NCBI RefSeq assembly: GCF_964275005.1
Contig: NC_092693.1
Coordinates: forward strand, 19,089,206-19,153,205
Direction: 5' to 3'
DNA: 64,000 bases
Origin: Diadema setosum
Lineage: Eukaryota; Echinodermata; Echinoidea; Diadematoida; Diadematidae
Part shown: one piece after another, positions 32,701 to 44,620 of the stretch
Layout of the letters: each line of letters begins with the position of its first letter
How positions within the stretch are numbered: the first letter of the stretch is position 1
The notes under the pieces: model-generated
The model's input: only the letters and a program-made list of their open reading frames with translations
The model's database searches: none
Told to the model about the DNA's origin: nothing
Position numbers and translations under genes: made by a program

Positions 32701-35387
32701 TGAAATACAGTTGTAGATTATGCTGGACTCAAATCATGCCATTTACCATAATGCCATTTTCACTTGGGTGTCAATGCTGGTAAGAACACACACACACACA
32801 CACTGTCATCATCTACCAAAGTGACGGTACACACTCTTTATTTCCTTATAGACTACAGGGTTACATTGCGAGAGGTCACATGTCATTAGGTCAGAATGCA
32901 TGCACAGAAATTAATGTGTTTGCATCAAAGGAAAGGCATCACTATAAAGAGGCCACTTTCTACCAAGTTGTTTGCAAATCAATAATGTTGATTTTATAAG
33001 CAGAAAGTTAGCATGCATCCTCAATTCAACGAAAGTAAACTGAAAGGAGTCACACTAATGATATTCATAATTCAGCACTTTATCACCAGCTACTGATAGA
33101 CGAAGTACTTGATCTTATAGACACACAACATTAGTTTTCCTTCCCAAAATCATACAATTGAGATATTTAAAAGATTTTTTTTTTTTTTTAAAGACAAGGG
33201 TATACACATATTATATGCAATAACAATGGAACTACCATCGAGGAAAAAGCCAGCACAGAAAGCTCTCGTACACACCTGTGATTGTTCCATGTACCTGGGT
33301 ACCATTCTTCAACTCAATGGTTACAGTCTCATGACTGAGCTTCATTAGAAACCTGGAGGAGGAAAATGGAAAGAAGACGTAGCATAACAGTTATCACAAG
33401 AAGTACATGTAGGATTGCCATTCTGCAAGACAATCAGAAAGTTTAAAGGGATCGTGTAGTTTTGGTTGAGACCTAATTTCAGGTTTCTATTACATTTTTT
33501 GGAGAGATATGAAATGAGAAACATCTTGTGAACTATGAAAGAGCATGTAATTCCATGAGGAATTAAACGTTTATTTGATGAAAATTGGTTTTGAAATGGC
33601 CGAGATATCCAAACACGCAGACAATTCCCCATAGACGGCAATAGAAAGATAGCCAGGCCACTGATTGGCTGATCGCCCGGCTGTCCACTTCACCGCACTG
33701 CGTGGTGTGCGAGATCCACTACTCCGTGGATCGGTGTGGTGTACACAATGCGCTGCAATCAACATGTGTGCTTGCCATCGTGTTATGTAGCGGCTATGGC
33801 GGCGAGCTCAACTGAAGAGCACCCATCACTACACAACGCTACACAAACCACACAATATGACTAATTTGCACCGTGGTGTTGAGCTTCTTATGTGTGTCGC
33901 TCCACACGCGTACATGTCGCTACCATACAAATCACATGAATTGATACACACACACCAACGAACACACCAAACTACTTCACAAATTCATACCTTAAAATCA
34001 TGTAAAAATATGACTTATCAAATTTCAAACACAACGATAGCTTCGCTGAATACATGGTTACACCGAAGGAGGAAAATATTTTGCCAAAAATGGAAGACTT
34101 GATATAAAAATGTCGAGTCTCGTATCAAACTGTTTGGCCAATCACGCTGGAAATCGTCGCACACATATGCTATAGCGTTGTGGGAAAATATGTAAATGAC
34201 GGGGGTAAAGAGCCAATGATGATGCAGCTTCGGTGTAGCTCCCGATTCATGAATGAAAAATGCATCATGCTAACGCAAGCGAGGGCAGTAGCGAATCACG
34301 CATGCGTGGCTTGCCTGTGCATATCTTCTACGTGCCAAACAGAGCAATTCTAATTAAGTGTGGGACCCATATTTTATTATGATTGCCTTGTTTTACTATT
34401 TTTGGATGTTTCAGTCATTCTAAACCAGATTTTCATCAAATGAATTCCTATTAAAATGGCCTAATGGTATGCTCTGTACTATTTCAAAAAAGTGTTTTCT
34501 TGGTATCTCGCAAAGTTAAAAGCCCAATTCTCATCTCCACCAATACTGTCATTACTGTACCATCCCTTTAATTTGAGATTATTTTCATTTCATTTATCAG
34601 GTTTTCCACACTAGCTAACGATACATTTGTATACGCCCACAGATCAATACTAACGTTAGAGCCTCCTACTAACACATTAACAACAGACGGTCTAACGTTA
34701 GTCTAGTGAAATTCAAGATAAACTTTAGGCACCTAGGCCCCTACTGCCCTTTGTTGATCATGTTGATGTTAAGAAGAGATGGATAAGCATGATAAGAAAG
34801 TAATTTTACCGTTAACTAAATTACAAATAGGTTCTAAGATGTTCTAACGGTTAGGATGAATAAGAAAGTAAGTTTACCGGTAACTAAATTACAAATAGAT
34901 TCTAAGATTAGTAAGATTAGAATAAGATGTTCACTTCAAATGAATGTTTGCGCCAAAATTGATCATTGATAGACTTTGTCACGTTTGTAAATTATAGCTA
35001 GCTGGGAAAACTCTTTGTCGGGTCAATAACGAATCCTACGCATTACGGCACACATAGTGTTGGGTCACCGTTTCAAGACTGCATACTAAAAAGAGATGGA
35101 AAGACGGCACCAGAGATACGGACTTCACTTTTGCCCCAAGCCCCCCAACCAACAGCAGTCTGCCGGCCGTAGAAACACATAGGCTACACACATGTACCGA
35201 ACGACTGTGTTCACATCTCCTCAGTCCCACGTATTGCTAAGATACGCAGCATTGCATATCTCCGTTCTGTTGCTAGAATTTATCATTCCTGTTAGCCAAA
35301 CGGAACAAAACATATATGAAATCAAGGACGTAATTAATATGTTCCTCTTAATTGCTTGTCATTATGTACTTACCTCACTAACTTCAT
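29790..35387 (-). CDS. SNRPD1: SNRPD1, small nuclear ribonucleoprotein Sm D1, complete
   Basis: Sm D1 is one of seven Sm proteins forming the ring around the U-rich site of U1, U2, U4 and U5 snRNA; it acts in snRNP assembly and pre-mRNA splicing. Exons: 35374-35387 (14 bases, MKLVR), 33276-33352, 32470-32661, 29790-29869; phases chain to 363 bases, 120 aa plus TAG (human 119 aa). Sm1 is [20 protein letters not shown], Sm2 includes [20 protein letters not shown]. The last exon is the GR-rich tail, GRGRG repeats ending GGPRR, the substrate of symmetric arginine dimethylation in human and the docking surface for SMN. Nearly identical to the human protein in the Sm fold. Confidence 0.97.
30708..31472. 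mobile_element. Nonautonomous piggyBac-like element D2
   Basis: A 765-base relative of the element at 7840, also flanked by TTAA (30704-30707 and 31473-31476). Ends are CCCTAAAAAGACTGGG and its exact complement, close to the classical piggyBac terminus. Subterminal palindromes are GGGCCTAAAGGGCCC-like at the left and GGCCTTTTAGGCC at the right. The core shares AGATCTCGGCCG, ACTTCAGAAC and AAAAAAGTCAT with D1. It lies in SNRPD1 intron 3. Confidence 0.78.
31798..32012. mobile_element. MITE with TACTGTATACGCC inverted ends, copy 4
   Basis: Left TACTGTATACGCCGAATATT and right TATATGGTGTATACAGTA, with GATCCCGATGTGAATGTGA inside, shared with the copy at 11392. It is about 30 bases shorter than that copy near its left end. 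It lies in SNRPD1 intron 3. Confidence 0.68.
33447..34567. mobile_element. piggyBac-like foldback element, long copy P3
   Basis: Ends match the family (AGGGATCGTGTAGTTTTGG at the left, GTACCATCCCT at the right), flanked on both sides by TTAA (33443-33446 and 34568-34571). It is about 1,120 bases against about 390 in its relatives, because some 700 bases of unrelated sequence (about 33615-34340) separate the arms. It lies in SNRPD1 intron 1. Confidence 0.7.
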
Positions 35388-35600
35388 GATGATGTCGGAT
35401 TTCCAAGCGAATCCGACAATAAAAATTCAGCGTTCAACTGACGCGCTACGTCGTGCAAACAACAATGGTCGTTTTGTTATCGGAGAGGGCAGCAGACAGG
35501 CAACTAACACAGTACTTTTACACTCGGCTCGCACGCGCCGCCCGCAAGCCCTACAAACTAGTCAAACTCAGCATAGCTACCCTAAGAGTTGGCATAATTA
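35388..35600 (-). promoter_or_regulatory. Probable SNRPD1 promoter and 5' UTR
   Basis: Immediately upstream of the SNRPD1 ATG, a locally CpG-containing stretch (GACGCGCTACGTCGTG; CTCGCACGCGCCGCCCGC) contrasts with the AT-rich surroundings. That is typical of a housekeeping promoter. No TATA box is evident. Inference from composition and position only. Confidence 0.45.
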
Positions 35601-35708
35601 TGCTTTCTGGCATAATTCGAGACATTTCAGCATTTAGCATCATGCTAGGCATACTTTGGCTGTTTTTAGCATAATTCTGGCATAATTTTTACAGAAAGGA
35701 AATTTTCA

Positions 35709-35877
35709 GGGGGGTATTTCATGAAGGAACTTGTCGGATAAAATATCTGACAAGTCAATTATATCCGACAAGTTTTGAGAAATTCTTTAGTCTGATTGGC
35801 TGATTTCTCTGAACTTGTCGGATATAATTGACTTGTCGGACATTTTATCCGACAAGTTCCTTCATGAAATGCCCCCA
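35709..35877. mobile_element. Near-perfect snapback element
   Basis: About 169 bases whose two halves are inverted copies: GGTATTTCATGAAGGAACTT on the left, AAGTTCCTTCATGAAATGCC on the right. ACTTGTCGGATA motifs repeat inside each arm, around a loop of roughly 25 bases (TCTTTAGTCTGATTGGCTGA). It sits upstream of SNRPD1. It can fold into one long hairpin. Confidence 0.8.
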
Positions 35878-36851
35878 GGAGTTCTGTGTACTGTAGTACT
35901 GGTACAGTACCTCTTTTTGGTTGGTTTAATTGTTAGGTTGTGAACTAATTTTTGATGAAATTGACAATAAAAAGTTGTGAAGATGTGTTTTTAGCGGTTT
36001 TGTTTTGGTGATTGAGCGCCACGTAGCTGGGAGAATAGAATTTGAGGACATTTTTTATCTTTCTTTTTTTTTGCTTGTTAGCCAACTGGGCAGCATAAGT
36101 TGTATCCAAAAAATGTGAGGCTTTTTTTTGGGGGGGGGGGGGGGCTGCCAGCTGATCAGGCACGACAAATTGTAGCGAAAAAGGGGAGAATGATTGGGCA
36201 CCAAAATATATATAATGCCAATGGGCACCACAATTCAGTTTATTCTTGTTGTTTTTTCTTTTGCTTGTCAGCCAATTGGCCGGGCATCATAATTTATAGC
36301 CAAAAAAAAAAAAAAAAAAAAAAAAATGTGATGAGGCAACACAACTGGTTGATGACATAAGGTGGCATAATTTCATGGCAATTTAGCACAATCCCATGTT
36401 TTTCAATTTTCACACTGACAAGAAACCCAGACTGATCAGACAGTTGCAGGCTCGTGCAATATCATATAACTGCTAGCTCGTCTTATGGTGTCTATAGAGT
36501 AGGAAAAAAGTTCTTGCTTTGTATCATTTTCAAGGGCTTGTTGGATGATGAGTAAGAAAGGACTACAACTCCAAAAATTAAACAGAAGTTCTCTGAATTA
36601 AATACAACTTTGCATAAACAAATTATTTTTCTTCTCATATCATTCGTAGCTTGATTTGGGGGAACCAGAACTTATTGCAGGTTTGATTTTTGCATTTGAT
36701 TCAAGATGCATTTGATTGCAACTCAACCTTCTATGTAAACATATCCCAGGTGACTTGGAAATCATAGATTTGCATTTGTTCTACATTGTAATCATGCCTG
36801 CACATAGTTATCTGCACAAGAGTGGACACGCGTGCATGCACACGCACATGT

Positions 36852-36916
<65 letters not shown>

Positions 36917-38262
36917 TAATGACAATGTGGAGAGGCTAGTTTTACATTTAAAGAGCAGTGTTTGTAAATAAACAGTTACATCATTTGAAGAACTCTTTAC
37001 CCTCCACACAGCACTAAGTTTGGATAAAGCCAAGACAAGCATTTGAGGCACATGAAGAGTATGATAACTATCCCCTGTCGCTTCTTGCACTTCAAAGCCA
37101 AGTCTGGCCACAGGCCTCTTGCAACCACAGCATATTACACACAAATCTTTGCTTCACAGACTCATTGTGATGAGGTAATAAAGAAACAGAACGATAAGTC
37201 AAATTACAAATTTCAACTTGTGAAACATCAGTTTCAGTTTAATAACAGACCCACAAGACAAGCATATGTGCCTTGTGTGAACAGGATATTTAGATTATTT
37301 TTCTAAGCATTGAAATATATCTTTACAACCAGTCAGATCTATTTATATCTTAGACTGTACAAATATTTACATAGTTTTGTAACAGTAACTGTTCGACTCA
37401 GATATTTTCTTCTCTCTTTTTTTTTCATATCATTCTCAAAGAGCATATGGACACATTATGTACTAGTACTTTCACAAACATTAAATATAGTCTTTGGGTT
37501 ATAACTTTTCCAATATGTGTGACCTAGTCTTCATTCCACAGATTATTTTAATCACGAGCATGAAAAATATCTGCACCATATAAAGATGTTTTTCATTTCT
37601 GAAAGCCTCGTGGACCTAGGTTTGTCACACTAACACAACAACTATCAGAGTGTTTGTGTATTCTTTTCAAAGTCAGGTCACTTTTTCACCACTAATCTCT
37701 AATTTTGACATTTTTTTTTTTTTTTCTGCCAAGAAACTTTTGAGATGTCAGCTACCAAATATCTATCATTCAAAATGGATACATATATCGAGTTTTCTCA
37801 ACTTTCTTCAAACCTGCTGCAAAGGTTACATAAACAAGGCATCAAGGCATTATGATGACGGTAGTAACTCTGAGGCACTGTCTCTCAAGTGAATACAACA
37901 CTCTCTCACACGGGGCACAAGGCTGACACACTGGACGGAATACAGGTTTGAATAAGATCTTTATCAGTCATCACACACATCTACCCTCGTCTGAGAGAAG
38001 TCACTTGTAGAATGACATTTGGTCCATCAAATGTCTCTTTCATGCAAAGCCATAGTCGCACAAATCAGTTGATATAATTATATTAGGCAATAAAATGAGG
38101 AGTTTCTGAGTTCCTATAGAATACATTTTGTTAGAGTCTCATGCAAATCATGAATGCCAGTAAAAGGAACCAGCAAGGAGTTTTGGTCCAGTGCAAATTT
38201 ACTGGATACTGGTATCACAATGTCCATTCAGTGCGAAATTTCTGCTTCCTTGCTTGTCGGTC
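35878..38262. other. Interval between SNRPD1 promoter and CCDC113 stop
   Basis: Contains a 15-G run at 36120, a 26-A run at 36301, a (CA)n/(CATA)n microsatellite at about 36853-36917 and AT-rich unique sequence. The right part should be the CCDC113 3' UTR (below 38263), with no clear AATAAA on the minus strand. No gene is recognised. Confidence 0.5.
36853..36917 (+). repeat. (CA)n followed by (ACATAC)n microsatellite
   Basis: About 20 CA units, then four or five ACATAC-type units. Pure simple repeat, giving a spurious cysteine/valine-rich frame on the minus strand. Confidence 0.85.
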
Positions 38263-41200
38263 CTAGCTCATGACCCACTGCTGGTTTTCACTGGACATCC
38301 TCATCTGTTGCCATGTCTTTCGATGTGTCTTCAGGGCCATCTGTAAAAGAGAATTGCAAAATCAGAGGCTCATGTTATTACTGTCAATGTGAATACATTG
38401 AGGCTGTCATAATGGACAGAAAGAATAACAAATGGTGCATGTGGACATTCAACCATGATGCACCATGTGACAATCGGAAGGCATGAATATGATAACAGTT
38501 GTCACATGTTACAAGCACTCCTAGAGCTCAAGTGACATCATTGCATCACACACTAACCACCAGTAATTAATTGGAGAAACAGTTGATACATGCACAATGC
38601 ATAGCGGCTTGCTGCACACATACCAGTAACCTAAAACCTAGTTATTGGTTATACATAGTGTCCATTCAATCTGTACATTTGCTCAGGAATTTGTCTCTGC
38701 TTTTTGTTTTTTATGACATTATTTTTTTCTTTTCATGATATGATTTTCCAGTTGAAGGTTGATCAAAAAGATATACAAGCACTGTACAGAGGAGTTTAGT
38801 ATAACCCACTGGCATTGGATGTACATACTTTCTTTTCTGATTGTCCAGTAAAAAAACGTATTAAGTGCATAAAATGCAATCTGGCTAGATGTATTCTATT
38901 AAAGTGAAAAGCACCAAAAGGCAAATCTCCACTCCAGCTATATTTAATTTCTTTTACCACTGTGCCCCCAGTCTCATGAAAGACCATTGATAAGAATAGC
39001 TACTCATACAATCATTTTCTATAGTAGTATATGCCAATATGACATATGAGCATGCCGTTCAAGAAAATGACCACACTCCACACTGACACGCACAACACAC
39101 ATACCACAAATGATGATGGATGGCTATATTAGCAAAGTACGTCCTTAGTAAAAACTTGTTTGGTCTCTGTCTTCAGTAAGCAATTTTGTGAATAATACTT
39201 GAGTTAACATATCAATAGCCACACCCTTGCAGCTTTGACTGGGAGTCAGCTCTGTGAACTCACCTCGGCAATTTCCACCTTCCTCTCCCAGCTCTTCACA
39301 GTCTTCTGGAGCTCGTAGAGATCTGCTTTCTCCTGTACATACTCCACCACGTCCGGCACCTTGTAGTCCTCCAGCTGCTGCCGCAGTCTCCGATTCAGCT
39401 CTTCAGCAGAAGCTCTCTCCTGTAAGACAGAGCACACAGATGCATGAGAAGAAGTTTATCACATGTCAGGGAAATTCCCCAGTCCAGCTACTTTGAAAGT
39501 CAAATGCTCCTATCTACAATGCAAGCAAAAGATGATGCTGATGGCAGCATCTCAGTTGGTATAGTGCATGAAAAAAAAATCAAGTTTGGGGTTTTAACTA
39601 TGTGTCAAAAACTTGCATTTCAGTGATTACACTACCAAATATGTTAAGTTAAACACATTTGTCAAGGTAAAGAAGCTCAAATATGGCAGGTTGCATAAGC
39701 TATACAAAAAGCATTCAAATAACAATCTCAGTCTACAGCCATGTGCACCTCCTAACATGAATAAGGACTAATAGAGTACAGGACAAATCATCAATTCATC
39801 ATGAACTCAATAATGCTATTGGAAAGGACCTATCTACATGAAATTCACACAGTGCACAACCCCCTCCTCCCCCATCCCTTCATGTTCAGCACACAAAACT
39901 CTATATCACAATGCTCCGACTGAAAGAAAAAACTGAAAACACATCATCAAAATATTAAGTATTGTATCCACATCAGAAGAGAAGTGCAGCCAAGTAAAAA
40001 CTCAATTGCCTATGAGATGAAACAGCAGCATCGTTGTACAGGAGTGTCAAGGTTTGAAGGACATCATTTGGCTCCTTAGAGCAAGAGCGTCATTATCATT
40101 TGCAAAAGCGATCAGTCCCATACCTCCTCCACAGTCTCAGTTTCTGTGTCAATCCTCGACAGCAGCTCATTTCTGGATGATATCTCACTCTTGAGACGAT
40201 CCGACTCCATCGTCAGTGTCTGGAGCTTTTTCTGTGGAGATTAAACAAAACAAAAACACTGTGATTACTCTTACACTTATTGGATCTGTGTTTAACAACC
40301 ATCAGAAGATTTGAACAGTTAATTGAGGATGGAAGGCACTGATTGAAATAGATGCATGATGAATTCGCAATCACTCTGAATTCTTTGAAACAATGGTGTA
40401 CTCCAGTCCAAAACAGCCCAATGTACATAATATCAATTGTGATCTGAGTAATTCTTATTTAACAATCACTTGCCGTCTTTTTAAGTACAGAAAAAGTCTA
40501 ACACTCATGGACACTGTTTGAAATTCGCACAGTGGCATACTTACAGTGTATGAACAAAAGTCATGCAAACAAACAAAGAACCAAACAAACAAACTTGCTG
40601 ATCATCTATCTCTTTTTTTTCTTGACATTGTACAGCTGCCTGTCTAGGCAGGATAGCAATAAATTTGACTCCTGCATGAGTTTAGGGGAAGACATTCCAG
40701 AGCAATAATCACTGGGAGATGAAATGGTTTCTGACAATAAGAAGGACTAGACAGATAGAAAGACAGAAAGTATCATTAAATGGGTCAGGGTTGTGATTAT
40801 AGTGTTGCTGAGGAAGGACTTAAAGGTATACTTGAAAAGACCTGAGCAACAAGTGGTAAGAGCTGATGAAATGGGAAAGAGAATCAAGAGAATGGACCCT
40901 TGGAACACACTACAAAGGAGATTGCTATTTTGTACTATCCTCTTCATATACACACATGAGGCAGGCGACTCCTGTTCTCAGGATTAACCATTTTCTTTAG
41001 TCATATCAAAATGTTGTTATAACCGAACGGTACAGTACATAAAGATGTAGGTGAACATTTTAAGATCTTAAATTTCATTTTGTTGTAACAAGAATTTTGT
41101 TTAACCATTCTCCTTATAACGGGAGTGCACTGTACCAGGCAGGAGTTGGCATGTTGGTTCCTACCTTGTATGAGTTGAGGACCTGAAGTGTGTTTCCTGC

Positions 41201-43158
41201 CATGAGCTTGAGTCTGAGCAGGTCCTGGTTCCTCTCATCAATCTTCTCCAGATACTGGCTGTTCTCTATCTTCAGCTGCTGGAAGTCCACCTCATGAAGA
41301 ACCTCACCCATTTCCTCTTTCTAGCAACATTAAAAAAGAAACAAACAAAAACATGAGACATCTGTCACAAACCTAGTTTTGGCCTGCCATTGTTTTTACA
41401 AATCTTGAAGAAATTTGCGTGAGCCTGGCTTCCATGTTGTGGAGTGTGAATCCTCCTTCTTCAAACCACCTGCATATAGTCGATGCAGTAAAACAAGTGT
41501 CAGAATGAAAGAATATTTATATCCTCTGATGCATGGAGTCAATGGGTATGCCCATAATGAATGGAGAATGGTTTGAAGTCACGACTGACTTTGTGTTACA
41601 AATATAGATTGATATATATTTCAATTTAAGTTTCAATGAAGATGACATGCAGGTTTACCAATGTGCACACATGCACTCTTTGGTCTATGCAATAGAAAAC
41701 TTTTGGAAACTATTAGTACCTGCTTCAGTTGGAGATGGAGTTTCTTTTTCTGCACTTTCAGGGTGGAATTCTTCAGTCTGAGTTTCTCGATCAGGGCATC
41801 TCTTGATCTCTGCTTCTCTTCATAGTACCGGATGACCTTCTCTGCCACGACCTTCTTTGTCCTGTCATTGACGGATCCCTTCAGGATGTCCCGCTCAAAC
41901 TCATAGCGGGATTTCTTGAGCTCGGCGAACCTTGTGTCGGATTCCTCCATGATAGCCTGAAAAAAAAAAATCAGAAAGAGAAAAAAAAAAATCCTCTCAT
42001 ATCATTATGACTAAATACTTGTTATATCATCATATTGTCATGCTTCATGAAAATGTGGCAAAGGTGCAATACATGCAATACAAGCAATATATGAGTAATA
42101 CCACTGTCATAGTAGAAGGAAACAGGCAGATTTTCATCAAATCTAAACCGTGTGTCCTAAAAAAAGGCTACATTCATTTATAGACTTTGTGCAAACACAA
42201 AATCAATTTTCTTTTAATTCTAAAAATGCATTTTTTAGAGGACAGAAATTTTGCAGTCTTACCATTTATATTTGATAAGCCTGCTAGATTTTAGCCTTAG
42301 CTCTCACAACATCATCATAATTTAACTGACGATAAATGCCTGAAAAGGAAATACTGACTACAATTAATCAAGAATGTCGTAACTTTTCATATGGAGGCCC
42401 ACAATACCTTGTAATTATCAAGAACTTTTTCGGATTCCTCTTTGAGCTTCTCAATTTCTTCTCTAAGTTCCTCAATTTCTCGCTGGGCAATGTCGCACTT
42501 CTGCTCTGATGAGAGCTTCAGGTGCTTGTCGATTCCACTGCCCTTGGACTTGCTACGTTTGCGCATCACCCTGGTGTCGTGGGTTGACTGGCTGGGTGTC
42601 AGGGCCACGGTAGCCATGGATGTGATGTTGGGCTCCACGCGCTTCAGATACTTCTCAAACATGCGAGTTTCATTCTGCAGTGCTCTGTTGCCAATCCTGT
42701 CATGAATTGAAATAAGCAAAATAAACAAACATGATTATAAGTACTGCAGATACAGCTTGCTCATTTTCTGTCCATTCTTGACATGTCGATACACAATTAT
42801 ACACAAAACATCAAAGCACAAAGGGTTTTACTGTAGGGCCTAAATAATATTAGAATCTAGGCCTAATTGATACTAATTTGAGGCATTGGCATTGCTGATG
42901 ATCTTGCCATTCCTGTTCATAATACTCAGAATGGGGTCTATTTTTTATTTGCAAATATTTTTCTTTTATTTTAAGTTGAGCTACAGTGACATCATAAATC
43001 CATAAACGTCCGTATCAAAAGTGGGGCAAAATACAAAAATTGAGAACAACTTACTGAAGTTCCTCCAACAACTGTGCCAGTTCCTCGTCCGTAAAATTGT
43101 GGAGAGGATCATCCTGAGGATCGTGGGAAGATGTGGTGACGCTTTCATTATCCGCCAT
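38263..43158 (-). CDS. CCDC113: CCDC113 (CFAP263), ciliary coiled-coil protein, complete
   Basis: CCDC113 is a conserved coiled-coil protein of motile cilia and centriolar satellites that partners CCDC96; the pair is placed on the axoneme near the nexin-dynein regulatory complex and radial spoke 3. Exons: 43055-43158, 42408-42696, 41720-41956, 41165-41320, 40124-40231, 39264-39419, 38263-38340. They total 376 codons, 375 aa plus TAG (human 377). Landmarks: QNETRMFEKYLKRVEPN, RKRSKSKGSGIDKHLKLSSE, EKLRLKNSTLKVQKKKLHLQ, EVLHEVDFQQLKIENSQYLE, LMAGNTLQVLNSYK, VKSWERKVEIAEM, MALKTHRKTWQQMRMSSEN. All match the human order. Coiled-coil from about residue 90 to near the C-terminus. CCDC96 is a paralogue-like alternative, but the N-terminal MFEKY and RKRSKS motifs favour CCDC113. 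Confidence 0.94.
38341..43054 (-). other. CCDC113 introns
   Basis: Six introns of about 360 to 920 bases. They are mostly AT-rich unique sequence. One pogo-like end (TAACGGGAGTGCACTG, ending at 41132) lies just left of exon 4. No other element or RNA gene is recognised. Confidence 0.5.
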
Positions 43159-43450
43159 AATGTTCTGTTTTTATTTTACGATAGCAATAAGTCAATAATC
43201 AGACGAGTAAACCAGAAAACAATTAGAAATTGTGAATCAGTCCTCGACCCTGCTGACGCTGATCGGTTGCAGATTTTCAAGACAATTTTTGCAGACGTGT
43301 GTGTGTTGGAGGTACGGCCACGGGGATACGTTGATGCTGCTAGCTCTAGAGGTCTATAGTGAACGAACGCAACTGGTCGGGGAGAGAGACGGTACGCGGT
43401 GCTTTATCCGGTAACATGAGTGAGTTCCAATGTCCTACATACAGAATACA
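43159..43450 (-). promoter_or_regulatory. Probable CCDC113 promoter
   Basis: Upstream of the ATG at 43158. It contains TTATCCGGTAAC at 43404-43415, which resembles half of an RFX X-box (the GGTAAC half-site is good; the other half and spacer are not). Cilium genes are often RFX targets, so this is worth noting, but the match is weak. Confidence 0.3.
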
Positions 43451-44329
43451 CCATCTTTTCCATACATTTCTCACACACGCAGTATTCACTCGAGGGCCTA
43501 GGGGTTAGCTAGCTACAGTCTCGTATGCTGTGTATGCGCTTGTATATTTTTGGCTACCAGCGAGCTTGAAATCCCACAGGGAAGAGCGTCAGCATCCGTA
43601 CGCGCTCGTTATGGCAGCCCATTTTGTCAACACGCTCTGGTTGCTATGATAGACCAAACCTTGGATACGTACCCCTCATCACCACCACCACCACCGGCGC
43701 GCCACTGGTAGAGGGGTGGGTCTGTGTGTGAACGCCCGATGCAATATTGTCTGCATGAACGATACAACCAAGGGGAAAAGATGAATAAGAAAAGAAAACA
43801 GTTGTTCGTTGGAGGGAACTTAAAGTGACAGATGAAATGATTATTTTTCGCTGGAAGCCTTGATAGGAAATCCATTACTATTTCATGTTACTTCCGGGTT
43901 TCACAGAACTTTAAAATTAAAAAAACAAACAAACAAAAGTGGACGCACTTTCCTGAACATCCCGCAATCCGTACAAGAGCATTGACCTCTGTTCATTGGC
44001 ATTTTTTTCCAACACCGAATCATTCTGGGACATGCTGCAATCTAAATCACAATATAGTGCATGCATCATCCAACCATTTTGCAATCATCTTCATAATCGT
44101 TCCAGACGATCACTGACGAATTATGGATGGAAATGATGTTGAAAGGCTACGTGCGATTTCTTTAGTACCCTACTTTTCTCTAAGGCATGTGTCTTTCATT
44201 CTTGCTTGGTAATCAGAGGATTGATAAACATCAATAACATGAAGTACAAAAAATATACAAACATGATAGACCATAATGCAATTTGAAAGCTACAAGGTGT
44301 CTTCTACCTGCCATCCTTGTGAGTTCCAC

Positions 44330-44620
44330 ACATCAAACTAAACCTAAAACCTTATCACAACCCTAACCGTAACCCTAAGTCCTTGGAGAAACTAAGACTA
44401 GAGCAATTGTCGCAGGATCAAAATGTCGTGTCACTATCCATGTGGTCCTTCGGGGAATATAACTCGGGGAATAGTCCCTATATGCCTATTCTTGGAACAG
44501 GGGCGGATCCAGGAAATCTGTAAAGGGGGGGGGGGGGCAAAATATTTCTGGGTGCCGCTTTTTAATCAGCTGACAAGCAAAGAGAGAGAGAGAGAGAGAG
44601 AGAGCTTCAGCGCAATTTTT
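44330..44620. repeat. Worn repeat fragments with an hAT-like end and poly-G
   Basis: 44330-44440 resembles the right half of the element at 45658 (CCTAAGTCCTTGGAGAAACT, then GAGCAATTGTCGCA). From 44510 a single CAGGGGCGGATCCAGGAAAT end is followed by a 13-G run and (AG)n. The matching right end is not found nearby. Confidence 0.45.

Larger units (their letters stand above)
29870..35373 (-). other. SNRPD1 introns
   Basis: Intron 3 (29870-32469) carries the piggyBac-like element at 30708-31472 and the MITE at 31798-32012. Intron 2 (32662-33275) has a short (CA)n near 32790 and nothing else recognisable. Intron 1 (33353-35373) is mostly occupied at its left by the long foldback element at 33447-34567; right of that it is AT-rich, with a near-duplicate pair around 34795-34910 sharing AATAAGAAAGTAA-like sequence. 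I found no convincing snoRNA boxes. Confidence 0.55.
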
